From DATJKD01 sp963728295 (GTDB lineage: Bacteria; Pseudomonadota; Gammaproteobacteria; Steroidobacterales; Steroidobacteraceae), in contig CAVSKB010000019.1 in assembly GCA_963728295.1 (NCBI GenBank), positions 558,001 to 622,000 of the forward strand: 64,000 nt of DNA, in the 5' to 3' direction. A program made the position numbers and the translations under genes. Below are positions 9,902 to 18,037 of the stretch, piece after piece (positions within the stretch are counted from its first letter, which is position 1; each line of letters starts with the position of its first letter). The notes under the pieces are model-generated. The model was not told the DNA's origin, searched no databases, and was given only the letters and a program-made list of their open reading frames with translations.

Positions 9902-9932
9902 ACTGTGCCCGCGAAAGCGGGCACAGTTGTTT
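9902..9932 (+). terminator. Intrinsic terminator after the microprotein gene
   Basis: An 11-bp perfect stem, ACTGTGCCCGC with GCGGGCACAGT, is capped by a GAAA tetraloop and followed by TGTTT. It separates the microprotein transcript from rpiA and rules out the longer upstream in-frame start of rpiA. Confidence 0.8.
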
Positions 9933-9946
9933 CCGGGAGTCGCATC

Positions 9947-10612
9947 GTGAACCAGGACATCCGCAAGCAGCGCGCAGCCGAGGCGGCGCTCGACCTCGTC
10001 GGCGACGGATCGGTGATCGGCGTCGGCACGGGCTCGACCGTCAATTACTTCATCGAGGGCCTGGCGAGCCTGCGCGGCCGGATCGTCGGAGCGGTGTCGA
10101 GCTCGGAGGCGAGCGCCCAGCGGCTGAAGGCCCACGACATCCCGGTTCTCGACTTGAACGCCACGGGCGAGCTGCCGCTCTACGTCGATGGCGCCGACGA
10201 GGCGACCCGCGGCTTTGCGCTGGTCAAGGGCGGCGGCGGTGCGCTGACCCGCGAAAAGATCGTCGCCGCCGCATCCCGCCGCTTCGTCTGCATCATCGAC
10301 GACCAGAAGCTGGTCGAGCGGCTCGGTCGCTTCCCGCTGCCGGTCGAGGTCATCCCGATGGGGCGCGGTTACGTCGCGCGGCAGCTCCTGCGGCTCGGCG
10401 GTCAGCCGGCACTGCGCGAGGGGGTGGTGACCGACAACGGCAATCACATCCTCGATGTCCGTGGGCTCTCGATCGTCGACCCGATCGCACTCGAGACCGA
10501 GATCAACCAGATCGCGGGCGTGGTGACCGTCGGGCTCTTTGCGCGCCGGCCGGCGGACGTTCTGCTGGTCGGCACGGCCGATGGCGTCGTAACGTTGACG
10601 CGTGGCGCTTGA
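9947..10612 (+). CDS. rpiA: Ribose-5-phosphate isomerase A
   Basis: Interconverts ribose 5-phosphate and ribulose 5-phosphate in the pentose phosphate pathway. The start is GTG at 9947 behind GGGAG, giving 221 residues, standard for RpiA. Hallmarks: GVGTGSTVNYFIE, which binds phosphate; the SSSEAS loop; LYVDGADEA with the active-site Asp pair; and KGGGGALTREKI with the catalytic lysine region. It lies just after a terminator, so it probably has its own promoter in the short gap. Its 3' end overlaps the GTG start of glcD by 11 bases. Confidence 0.97.
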   Translation: MNQDIRKQRAAEAALDLVGDGSVIGVGTGSTVNYFIEGLASLRGRIVGAVSSSEASAQRLKAHDIPVLDLNATGELPLYVDGADEATRGFALVKGGGGALTREKIVAAASRRFVCIIDDQKLVERLGRFPLPVEVIPMGRGYVARQLLRLGGQPALREGVVTDNGNHILDVRGLSIVDPIALETEINQIAGVVTVGLFARRPADVLLVGTADGVVTLTRGA

Positions 10613-12059
10613 CCCCGCATTCATCCGCGAGCTGCGCCGCTGCCTGAGCGACGACGAGGTCCTCACCGGGCCGGAGGCGTGCGTCGCGTTCGAATGTGAC
10701 GCGCTGACGATGTACCGGCGCGTGCCTGACCTCGTGTTGCTGCCGCGAGACAGCGAGGGTGTACAGGCTGTCATGCGCGCCGCAGATCGCCACGGCGTGC
10801 CCGTCGTCGCGCGCGGTGCGGGAACGGGTTTGTCGGGTGGTGCGCTGCCGGTGGCAGATGGCTGCCTGCTCGTGCTCAGCCGGCTCAACCGCATCCTCGA
10901 GGTCGACCCGCGCCAACGCTTCGCGCGGGTCGAGCCCGGCGTGCCGAATCTCGCGATCTCCCGTGCCGCTGCGCCGCATGGTCTTTACTACGCACCGGAT
11001 CCGTCGTCGCAGCTCGTCTGCTCGATCGGCGGCAACGTGGCGGAAAACTCCGGTGGCGTGCATTGCCTCAAGTACGGCATGACCTTCCAGAACCTGCTCG
11101 AGGTGCGGTTCGTCACGGCGCAAGGAGACCTCGTGACGGTGGGCAGCGCCGCGGGCGATGCTCCGGGGCTGCCGCTGATCGCCCTGCTGTGCGGGTCGGA
11201 AGGGATGCTCGGCGTCATCATCCAGGTAACAGTGCGGCTGCTGCCGCGGCCGGAGGCGACCGAGCTGCTGATGGCCGCGTTCGCCGACGTCGCGGCGTGC
11301 GCGGCGGCGGTCGGTCGCATCATCGCGGCGGGAGTGATTCCCGCCGGGCTCGAGATGATGGACGGGCCAGCGATCCGCGCGGTGGAGGCGTATCGCGAAC
11401 TGCGGCTACCCGACTGAGGCCGCGGCGCTGCTGCTCTGCGAGCTCGACGGCCTCCCGCCGACGTCGCGGCCGACGTCCGCCGCGTGGAGGCGATCTTTGG
11501 AGAGGCCGGCGCCACGCGGATCCGGCGCGCGCGTGACGCAGCCGAGCGGGCGCAGTTCTGGTCGGGTCGCAAGGCGGCGTTCCCGGCGGTCGGAAGGCTT
11601 GCGCCGGACTATTACTGCATGGACGGCACGATCCCGCGTCGCCACCTGGCGGCGGTGCTTGCGGGTATCGGCGAGCTTTCGGTCGCTCACGGGCTGCCCG
11701 TCGCGAACGTCTTTCACGCCGGCGACGGCAACCTGCACCCGCTGATCATGTTCGACGCGGGACGACCGGGCGATATCGAGCGCGCCGAGCGCTTTGGCGC
11801 CGAGATCCTCGAGCTCTGCATCGCCGCCGGTGGGACGGTCACTGGTGAGCACGGCGTCGGAGTCGAGAAGCTCGGCCCGATGTGCTCGCAGTTCGGCAGC
11901 GAGGAGCTGTCGGCGTTTCATGCCGTGAAGCACGCCTTCGACCCGCGCGGCCTGCTCAACCCCGGCAAGGCCATGCCGACACTCGCGCGCTGCGCGGACT
12001 ACGGCGCGCTGCGCGTGCAGGGCGGGCGGCTGCCCTTCCCCGACCTGCCGCGCTTCTGA
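10602..12059 (+). CDS. glcD: Glycolate oxidase FAD subunit GlcD (two frame breaks)
   Basis: The FAD-binding catalytic subunit of glycolate oxidase, feeding glyoxylate metabolism. The N-terminal FAD-binding 4 domain has VVARGAGTGLSGGALP and SIGGNVAENSGGVHCLKYG. The C-terminal domain has the substrate and FAD-side motifs ANVFHAGDGNLHPLI and TGEHGVGVEKL. An in-frame TGA at 11415 and a second shift near 11455 break the reading. Between them the expected TEAAALLLCELDGLP lies in another frame, and the original frame then resumes. Repaired, the length of about 486 matches GlcD. It is followed by glcE and glcF in the normal order. Confidence 0.9.
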
Positions 12060-12062
12060 TCC

Positions 12063-13127
12063 GTGAGCGATCACGATCTCGGGTCCACTCTGGCCGACCG
12101 GCTACGCGACGCGTCGGCGCGCGGCACGCCGCTGCGCCTGGCGGGTGGCGACACCAAGCGCGTTCTACGGCCGGCCGGTCACCGGCGAGACGCTCGATCT
12201 GCGCGATCACGCGGGTGTCGTGAACTACGATCCGGCGGAGCTCGTCCTGACGGTGCGCTGCGGCACCCGGCTCGCCGACATCGACACACTGCTCGCAGCC
12301 AACAGGCAGCGGCTGCCATTCGATCCGCCACGCCACGGAGCCGATGCCACGATCGGGGGCGCGATCGCGGCGGGTCTTGCTGGTCCGTCGCGTCCGCGTC
12401 AGGGTGCGGTGCGCGACTACGTCTCAGGGCGTGCGGCTGCTGACCGGCGATGGCCGGCGCGCTGCGATTCGGCGGCGAGGTGTTGAAGAACGTCGCCGGC
12501 TACGACGTCGCACGGCTGATGGCCGGGTCGCTCGGCATCCTGGGTGTGCTGCTCGAGCTGTCGCTCCGCGTGCTGCCGCGGCCGATGGCGGATCTCACGC
12601 TCGTCTTCGACGTGGATGGGGCAGCGGCGCTCGATCGGGTGGCTCGCTGGTCGGGTACCTCCTTGCCCCTGGTTGCATCGACATGGGTCGGCGGCCGCTT
12701 GTATGCGCGCTTCGAAGGCACGGATGCGACGCTTGCCGCCGTGCATCGGCAAGAGGGAGGCGAGACTCTCGCCCACGGCGCGTCGTTCTGGACCAGCGTG
12801 CGCGATCAGACTCACCCGTTCTTTGCCGGGGCCACACGACTCTGGCGGCTGCACGTTCCGGGTGGCGGTGGCTTGCCGCTCGCCGGCGATGCTGCGCTCG
12901 TCGAGTGGCAGGGCGCGCAATGGTGGTATCACGATCGGGCGGATGCGGATCTGCGCGCGGTCGCTGCAGCCGCCGGTGGCACGGCCACGCTCTTTCGAGG
13001 CGCGACGGACCGGGAGGAGGTGTTTGCGCCACTCACGCCGCCGGTGCTGCGCCTGCATCGCGCGCTCAAGAAGGTCTTCGACCCGGCCGGCATACTTAAC
13101 CCCGGCCGGATGTATGCCGACCTTTAG
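12063..13127 (+). CDS. glcE: Glycolate oxidase FAD-binding subunit GlcE (three frame breaks)
   Basis: The second FAD-domain subunit of the GlcDEF complex; it resembles the N-terminal half of GlcD. The start is GTG at 12063, three bases after glcD. Recognisable blocks are the LRLAGGDTK start, FYGRPVTGETLDL, GADATIGGAIAAGLAGPSRP, GAVRDYV and FGGEVLKNVAGYDVARLMAGSLG. They fall in successive frames, with shifts near 12160, 12425 and 12462, each equivalent to one extra base. Repaired, the protein is about 354 residues, as expected. Three indels in one gene could reflect real decay, but all motifs are preserved and glcF is intact. Confidence 0.86.
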
Positions 13128-13150
13128 CTCGCCGCGAACCGACAACCCGC

Positions 13151-14350
13151 ATGTACACACTGCCCGGAGGCGCCCACGCGAATACCGAACAGGGCCGCAC
13201 AGCCCGTGAGCTGATCAAGAGCTGCGTGCATTGCGGGTTCTGCCTCGAGGCCTGCCCGACGTATCGCGTGCTGGGGGATGAGCGCGACGGCCCGCGCGGC
13301 CGGATCTACCTCATCAAGCAACTGGTGGAAGGCGGGTCGGCCGCAGGGACGCGGATCCACCTCGATCGCTGTCTGACCTGTCGCGCGTGCGAACCGGCCT
13401 GTCCGTCGGGCATGCAGTACGGCCGCCTGCTCGACATCGGGCGGAAGATTATCGACCAACAGGGCGTGCGCCCCGTACGCGAACGCGCCGCACGCCGGCT
13501 GCTCGCCCGGGTCGTGGCGGATGGACGTCTGTTCGCGATGCTGCTGCGCGTCGGCCGGTGGTTGCGCCCGGTCCTCCCGCAGCGGATCGCGCGCGAGATT
13601 CCGCCGGTGGCGGAGGCCGGTGCGTGGCCGCAGGCGCGCCATGCGCGGCGCATGGCGGTGCTCGACGGCTGCGTTCAACCGGCGCTTGCTCCCGGGATCA
13701 ATGCCGCTGCTGCGCGGGTGCTTGACCGGACGGGTATCTCGCTCATCCGCGTTCGGGACTCGGGTTGCTGTGGCGCCCTTGCGCATCATCTGGGCGACAT
13801 CGAAGGCGCGCTCGAGGCCGCTCGACGCAACGTGCGCGCCTGCAATGCGATGCTCGACGCCGGTTGCGAGGCGATCGTCAGTACCGCAAGCGGATGCGGG
13901 GTACAGACGAAGGACTACGCGCATCTGCTTCGCGACGATCCGGAGCACGCCGCGATGGCGCGGCGTGTCGCCGCTGCGATGCGCGATCTCTGCGAGGTAC
14001 TCGATCGCGCGACCGTTGCGCGCGCCGCGGCCACACCTCGGATGCAGACTGTTGCGTTCCACGCACCCTGCACGCTGCAGCATGGGCAGGGGCTCGCCGG
14101 CCGCGTCGAGGGTCTGCTCGAAGCCGCGGGATACACGCTCGTTTGGGTTGACGAGCCGCAGCTCTGCTGCGGCTCAGCCGGCAGCTATTCGATCCTTCAG
14201 CGACGGCTCGCCTCGGAGCTGCGTGCGCGCAAGCTGGCTGGGCTGATGCGAGACAAGCCCGAGTTGATCGCCACGGCCAACGTCGGCTGCCTCGCGCACC
14301 TGCAGGCCGCCTCGCCTGTGCCTGTCCGCCACTGGATCGAGCTTCTCTAG
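13151..14350 (+). CDS. glcF: Glycolate oxidase iron-sulfur subunit GlcF
   Basis: The electron-transfer subunit of glycolate oxidase. It has two 4Fe-4S motifs in the N-terminal part (CVHCGFCLEACP and CLTCRACEPACP) and two cysteine-rich CCG domains (the first with DSGCCGALAHH, the second with CCGSAGSYSILQ). It is 399 residues and intact, the usual size. It is the last gene of glcDEF, with a 23-base gap after glcE. The complex donates electrons to the quinone pool at the inner membrane, which fits the ubiquinone genes elsewhere in the window. Confidence 0.96.
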   Translation: MYTLPGGAHANTEQGRTARELIKSCVHCGFCLEACPTYRVLGDERDGPRGRIYLIKQLVEGGSAAGTRIHLDRCLTCRACEPACPSGMQYGRLLDIGRKIIDQQGVRPVRERAARRLLARVVADGRLFAMLLRVGRWLRPVLPQRIAREIPPVAEAGAWPQARHARRMAVLDGCVQPALAPGINAAAARVLDRTGISLIRVRDSGCCGALAHHLGDIEGALEAARRNVRACNAMLDAGCEAIVSTASGCGVQTKDYAHLLRDDPEHAAMARRVAAAMRDLCEVLDRATVARAAATPRMQTVAFHAPCTLQHGQGLAGRVEGLLEAAGYTLVWVDEPQLCCGSAGSYSILQRRLASELRARKLAGLMRDKPELIATANVGCLAHLQAASPVPVRHWIELL

Positions 14351-14601
14351 GTGCAGTCGAACCAGTCGCTGCGCGGGCGAACCTGTCCGGCCAGGCGCGC
14401 TCGATGCCGGCGAACCAGTGCACCTGGAACAGCACGCTACGCAGCAAGCTCAGATCTCCGAGCAGCGACGCAGCAGGTGGTAATCGACGACCCGGTCCGC
14501 TGCACTGCCGTCGGGTTGCCAGGATTGTTCGGCACCGGCTGCATGGCAATGCGAAGCATTCGTATCGGCAACCGCCACTCGAACGGCGAGCGCTCCGCAC
14601 A
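14351..14601. other. Non-coding gap with a possible gene remnant
   Basis: No complete gene is visible. On the minus strand at about 14399-14460, a frame reads LLRSVLFQVHWFAGI, which resembles the start of PepSY-associated membrane proteins, but homology stops at once and no signal anchor follows. On the plus strand, frames run into the tRNA and encode the familiar spurious GGLGFEPR-type ending. I see no promoter here. Confidence 0.4.
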
Positions 14602-14629
14602 AGAAAAAGCCCCGCACTGGGCGGGGCTC
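14602..14629 (-). terminator. Intrinsic terminator after tRNA-Gln
   Basis: On the minus strand, an 8-bp stem AGCCCCGC/GCGGGGCT with a 5-base loop is followed by a run of five T and then CTT. It lies 8 bases beyond the tRNA 3' end and probably ends the rplM-rpsI-tRNA transcript. Confidence 0.85.
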
Positions 14630-14636
14630 TTCCAAT

Positions 14637-14710
14637 TGGCTGGGGGACTAGGATTCGAACCTAGGTAAACGGAGTCAGAGTCCGTTGTCCTACCGCTAGA
14701 CGATCCCCCA
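14637..14710 (-). tRNA. tRNA-Gln (anticodon CTG)
   Basis: A 74-nt tRNA with encoded CCA. The acceptor stem begins TGGGGGA and pairs with TCCCCCA. The T-arm contains GGTTCGAATCC. The anticodon loop CTCTGAC gives anticodon CTG, decoding CAG, and the discriminator base is G, as in tRNA-Gln. It lies 26 bases after the rpsI stop without an obvious promoter between them. It is likely cotranscribed with the ribosomal protein genes and released by processing. Confidence 0.97.
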
Positions 14711-14736
14711 AAGGCGGGCGATGCGCCGTAGTCTAA

Positions 14737-15129
14737 TCAGCGCTTGGAGAACTGTGTACCGCGGCGGGCCTTGCGGAAGCCGACCTTCTTGCGCTCGACT
14801 TCGCGCGCATCGCGGGTAACGAAGCCCGCCGTGCGCAGCGGCTTGCGGAACGATTCATCGTACTCGATCAGCGCCCGGGTCAGCCCGTGACGGATCGCGC
14901 CGGCCTGTCCGGTGATTCCGCCGCCGGCGACATTCACCTCGACATCGAACCGGTCGATCATCTGCACCGCCTCGAGCGGCTGTCGGACGATCATCCGCGC
15001 CGTCTCGCGACCGAAGAACTCCTCGATCGTGCGGTCATTGATCCGGATGCTGCCCTTGCCCGGCCGCAGGTGAACGCGGGCGGTGGAGGTCTTGCGGCGG
15101 CCGGTTCCGTAGTTGGTGTTCGCGGGCAT
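14737..15129 (-). CDS. rpsI: 30S ribosomal protein S9
   Basis: 130 residues, identical in length to E. coli S9. Typical features are the GTGRRKTSTARV start, the Gly-rich VAGGGITGQAGAIRHG centre, and a basic C-terminal tail ending FSKR that reaches the P-site tRNA. It is second in the rplM-rpsI operon, 30 bases after rplM, and is followed by tRNA-Gln and an intrinsic terminator. Confidence 0.98.
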   Translation of the reverse strand: MPANTNYGTGRRKTSTARVHLRPGKGSIRINDRTIEEFFGRETARMIVRQPLEAVQMIDRFDVEVNVAGGGITGQAGAIRHGLTRALIEYDESFRKPLRTAGFVTRDAREVERKKVGFRKARRGTQFSKR

Positions 15130-15159
15130 CGTTGGTCCTGAGATCGCGGCGAGTGTGGT

Positions 15160-15588
15160 TTACAGGTCGAGGGGCTTCGGCTGCTGCGCGGCGTGGGGGT
15201 GCTTGTCGCCCTTGAACACGTGCAACTTGCGATACATCTGCCGGCCGAGCGGGTTCTTCGGCAGCATGCCCTTCACGGCGAACTCGATCGCACGCTCGGG
15301 GTGCTCGGCCATCAGCTTCTCGAGCGACTTGCTCTTGATGCCGCCGATTGCGCCCGTGTGCCAGTAGTAGATCTTGTCGCGCAGCTTGTCCCCGGTGACG
15401 CGGATTTTCTCTGCGTTCAGCACGATGATGTGGTCGCCCGTGTCCACGTGCGGCGTGTATACGGCCTTGTGCTTGCCGCGGAGGCGCATCGCGACCTGGG
15501 TGGCGAGGCGGCCGAGCGTCTTGCCGCTCGCATCTACCACGTACCAGTCGCGCCGCACGCTCTCAGAACGCGCAAAAACTGTGCTCAT
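15160..15588 (-). CDS. rplM: 50S ribosomal protein L13
   Basis: 142 residues from ATG at 15588 (MSTVFARSESV), the same length as E. coli L13. The WYVVDASGKTLGRLAT start, GKHKAVYTPHVDTGDHIIV and KGMLPKNPLGR blocks identify it. The frame is open further upstream, but that part covers the GC-rich leader and has no homology. The Shine-Dalgarno sequence is GGAGCC. It is the first gene of the rplM-rpsI-tRNA-Gln unit. Confidence 0.98.
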   Translation of the reverse strand: MSTVFARSESVRRDWYVVDASGKTLGRLATQVAMRLRGKHKAVYTPHVDTGDHIIVLNAEKIRVTGDKLRDKIYYWHTGAIGGIKSKSLEKLMAEHPERAIEFAVKGMLPKNPLGRQMYRKLHVFKGDKHPHAAQQPKPLDL

Positions 15589-15701
15589 ACGAAGGCTCCA
15601 AAACCCGGGCCGGGGCCCCCCGCCGGCCCCGACGGCCCCCGACGGAGAGACGGCTAGGCAGGGCGGCGGCGCTTGGCGGGCGCCGTGCAAAAGAGCCGCG
15701 A

Positions 15702-15730
15702 ATCTTACTTCACGGGACCGGGCATTGCAA
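15702..15730 (-). promoter_or_regulatory. rplM-rpsI promoter
   Basis: Reading leftward, TTGCAA (15730-15725), a 17-base spacer and TAAGAT (15707-15702) form a near-consensus sigma70 promoter. The transcript leader of about 110 bases is extremely GC-rich and can form a stem of CGGGGCC with GGCCCCG just before the ribosome-binding site (about 15601-15630). Such a hairpin could take part in autoregulation by L13, but this is not shown by sequence alone. Confidence 0.75.
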
Positions 15731-15795
15731 AGCGCGGAGGCCCCGAACTACCGGGTCCGCGGGCCCTGCCCTGCAGCCTAATATAAGATGTGTCC

Positions 15796-16444
15796 ATGCC
15801 CGGAAATCCCCGTGCACTGAGCCTCGCAGACCGCCTGATCCGGGGGGTCGACCAGGGCCTGCGCACTGTGGCAGCGGCCAATGTCGCAGCCCGACCCTAC
15901 CCTGCCGCCGCCGTGCCGGAGTCGCCCGCCGACCCTGCCACCCGCCGTCACGCGGCCGGCCTGATGCGGGTAAACCACGCGGGTGAGATTGCCGCTCAGG
16001 CGCTTTATCACGGCCAGGCCCTTACGGCCCGGGATGCACAGGTACGCAGCGTGCTCGAGGACGCCGCCCGGGAGGAAACCGACCATCTCGCGTGGTGCGA
16101 GCAGCGTGTCCGCGAGCTGGGCAGCCGCACCAGCCTGCTGGCACCCGCCTGGTACGCCGGCTCATGGCTGATCGGTGCGCTTGCGGGACTGGCGGGCGAC
16201 CGCGTGAGCCTGGGGTTCGTTGCCGAGACCGAGCGGCAGGTCGTCGAGCACCTGCAATCGCACCTGCGCGAACTGCCGGCGAGCGATCTGCGCTCGCGCA
16301 AGGTCGTCGAGCAGCATGCGTGACGACGAAGCACGCCACGGCGCCGCAGCCCGGGAATCGGGTGCGCGCGAATTGCCCGAGGCGATCCGCCGCCTGATGC
16401 GGCACACTGCGCGCGTGATGACACGGACCGCGTATCGGATCTGA
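15796..16444 (+). CDS. coq7: Coq7-type demethoxyubiquinone hydroxylase (one frame break)
   Basis: A di-iron membrane-associated hydroxylase (2-polyprenyl-3-methyl-6-methoxy-1,4-benzoquinone monooxygenase) that makes the last ring hydroxylation before ubiquinone. Ferritin-like iron motifs are visible: RVNHAGEIAAQALYHGQ, EETDHLAWCEQR, ETERQVVEHL and, after the break, DDEARHG. The frame changes near 16315, where CAGCATGCG should read CAGATGCG; repaired, it is about 215 residues. The start is ATG at 15796; GTG at 15790 is an alternative. A TATAAG element at 15782 suggests a very short leader. It takes the role filled by UbiF in E. coli and complements ubiH and ubiI. Confidence 0.9.
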
Positions 16445-16466
16445 GTGCTTGCGGCCTGCGCGACAC

Positions 16467-16496
16467 TTGTATTAAATCCGCGGAACTTTTTTACAT
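16467..16496 (+). promoter_or_regulatory. crp: Probable crp promoter
   Basis: TTGTAT (16467-16472) and TTACAT (16491-16496) are separated by 18 bases in a locally AT-rich segment between coq7 and the CRP gene. The gene start at 16516 is preceded by GGGGAG. No palindromic CRP-type operator (TGTGA-N6-TCACA) is visible, so autoregulation cannot be claimed. Confidence 0.5.
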
Positions 16497-16515
16497 AAAC
16501 CACGGGACGGGGAGC

Positions 16516-17277
16516 ATGGAGACCGCTGGCAGACCACTGAGCGACATTCCTGCGATCAATCGGTTCCTGAGTTATTGCCGCATCCGCACGGTGCCATCCA
16601 AGACCGTGCTCATCCACGCGGGCGACGTACCGGACGTCCTGTACTACGTCATCAAGGGCTCGGTGGAAGTCCTGATCGAGGACGAGGAAGGCAACGAGAT
16701 GGTGCTGGCCTATCTCAACAAGGGCCAGTTCTTCGGCGAGATGGGTCTCTTCAACGACCAGCCGCAGCGGAGCGCGTGGGTCCGGACCCGCTCGCAGTGC
16801 GAGCTCGCCGAGATGACCTACCCGCGGTTCCGCCAGATCGCCGCCGAGAGCCCGACCCTGCTGTTCGAGCTTGCGACCCAGCTCGCGAGCCGCCTCGACC
16901 GCACCAACCGCAAGCTGGGTGACCTCGCGTTCGTCGACGTCACCGGCCGGGTGGCGCACGCGATCATGGATCTCTGCAACGAGCCGGACGCGATGACGCA
17001 TCCGGAAGGCACACAGATCAAGGTCAGCCGCCAGGAGCTGTCGCGGCTGGTCGGCTGCTCGCGTGAGATGGCCGGGCGCGTGCTGAAGGTGCTGGAAGAA
17101 CAGGGCCTGCTGACCGCCCGCGGCAAGACGATGGTGGTTTACGGCGTGCGTCCCAAGCTCAAAGGCAAGGCCGCGCAGATGGCCGGCGCCGCCGGCGCAC
17201 CCGCGCCTATCTCGCTCCGTGCCCACAAGGCCACGACCGCGGACGACGAAGAGGACGAGGACGAAGACGAGGACTGA
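16516..17277 (+). CDS. crp: CRP/Vfr-family cyclic nucleotide-responsive regulator with acidic tail
   Basis: A global transcription regulator of the CRP/FNR superfamily. The cyclic-nucleotide pocket has FGEMGLF (Glu75) and QRSAWVR (Arg85, Ser86), with Thr130 in the dimer helix; Asn131 replaces the E. coli Ser128. This favours cAMP binding, as in Vfr, over the altered pocket of Xanthomonas Clp. The C-terminal helix-turn-helix reads VSRQELSRLVGCSREMAGRVL (about 170-190). The family normally ends near residue 213. Here about 40 extra residues follow: an Ala/Pro/Lys linker, then an 11-residue Asp/Glu-only stretch. It lies downstream of coq7, as vfr does in the Pseudomonas neighbourhood. Confidence 0.93.
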   Translation: METAGRPLSDIPAINRFLSYCRIRTVPSKTVLIHAGDVPDVLYYVIKGSVEVLIEDEEGNEMVLAYLNKGQFFGEMGLFNDQPQRSAWVRTRSQCELAEMTYPRFRQIAAESPTLLFELATQLASRLDRTNRKLGDLAFVDVTGRVAHAIMDLCNEPDAMTHPEGTQIKVSRQELSRLVGCSREMAGRVLKVLEEQGLLTARGKTMVVYGVRPKLKGKAAQMAGAAGAPAPISLRAHKATTADDEEDEDEDED

Positions 17278-17308
17278 GAAAACCGGCTCCGAGCCGACTT
17301 AGTCGCGA

Positions 17309-17995
17309 TCAATCTGGCATCCGAGCCGAGTTCTCGCGGGCGCCGGCGCGCAGCGCGGCAATCGTGGCGCGATAGTCCCGCGAGCCAAAAATCGCTGAGC
17401 CCGCCACGAAGGTATCGGCGCCAGCCGCGGCGATGCTGCCGATGTTGTCGATCTTGACGCCGCCGTCCACCTCCAGCCGTATCTCTCGGCCGCAGCGATC
17501 GATCAGCTCGCGTACGCGCTGGATCTTGGGCAGCACGCTCGGGATGAAGGACTGCCCGCCGAAGCCGGGATTTACCGACATCAGCAGCACGAGGTCGATC
17601 TTGTCGAGCACGTGATCGAGCCAGTTCAGGGGCGAGGCCGGATTCAACACCAGGCCCGGCCGGCACCCCTGTTCGCGGATCAGTTCGATCGTGCGATCGA
17701 CGTGGTCGGTCGCCTCCGGGTGAAAACTGATCCAGGTCGCCCCCGCCTTTGCGAAGTCAGGCACGAGGCGATCCACCGGCCGCACCATCAGGTGCACGTC
17801 GATCGGTGCAGTGATGCCGGCCTTTCGCAGTGCGTCGCAGACCAGCGGGCCGACTGTCAGATTCGGCACGTAATGGTTGTCCATCACGTCGAAGTGAATC
17901 AGGTCGGCGCCCGCGGCGAGCACCTCGCGCACTTCCTCGCCGAGGCGGGCGAAGTCGGCTGAGAGGATCGATGGTGCAATCCAGGGCTCGAGCAT
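17309..17995 (-). CDS. rpe: Ribulose-phosphate 3-epimerase
   Basis: Interconverts ribulose 5-phosphate and xylulose 5-phosphate. The 228-residue TIM barrel begins at ATG 17995, preceded by GGGAG; an upstream in-frame ATG lacks a ribosome-binding site. Active-site blocks are APSILSADFARL, HFDVMDNHYVPNLT, DVHLMV, MSVNPGFGGQ and LEVDGGV, which supply the metal-binding His and Asp residues. It is convergent with crp and downstream of djlA on the same strand. With rpiA it covers both pentose-phosphate isomerase steps in this window. Confidence 0.97.
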   Translation of the reverse strand: MLEPWIAPSILSADFARLGEEVREVLAAGADLIHFDVMDNHYVPNLTVGPLVCDALRKAGITAPIDVHLMVRPVDRLVPDFAKAGATWISFHPEATDHVDRTIELIREQGCRPGLVLNPASPLNWLDHVLDKIDLVLLMSVNPGFGGQSFIPSVLPKIQRVRELIDRCGREIRLEVDGGVKIDNIGSIAAAGADTFVAGSAIFGSRDYRATIAALRAGARENSARMPD

Positions 17996-18037
17996 CGGGA
18001 CTCCCGTGTCGCGTGAGCGCACTGTAGCAGGCCGACG

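Noticed and set aside
14404..14668. Open frames running into the tRNA-Gln gene
   Set aside because: Their C-termini (GGLGFEPR, GWGTRIRT) are the well-known artefact of translating a tRNA T-arm; no ribosome-binding site or homology.
16445..16515. CRP-binding palindrome in front of the crp gene
   Set aside because: No TGTGA-N6-TCACA-like symmetry is present in the 71-base gap; autoregulation cannot be argued from sequence.
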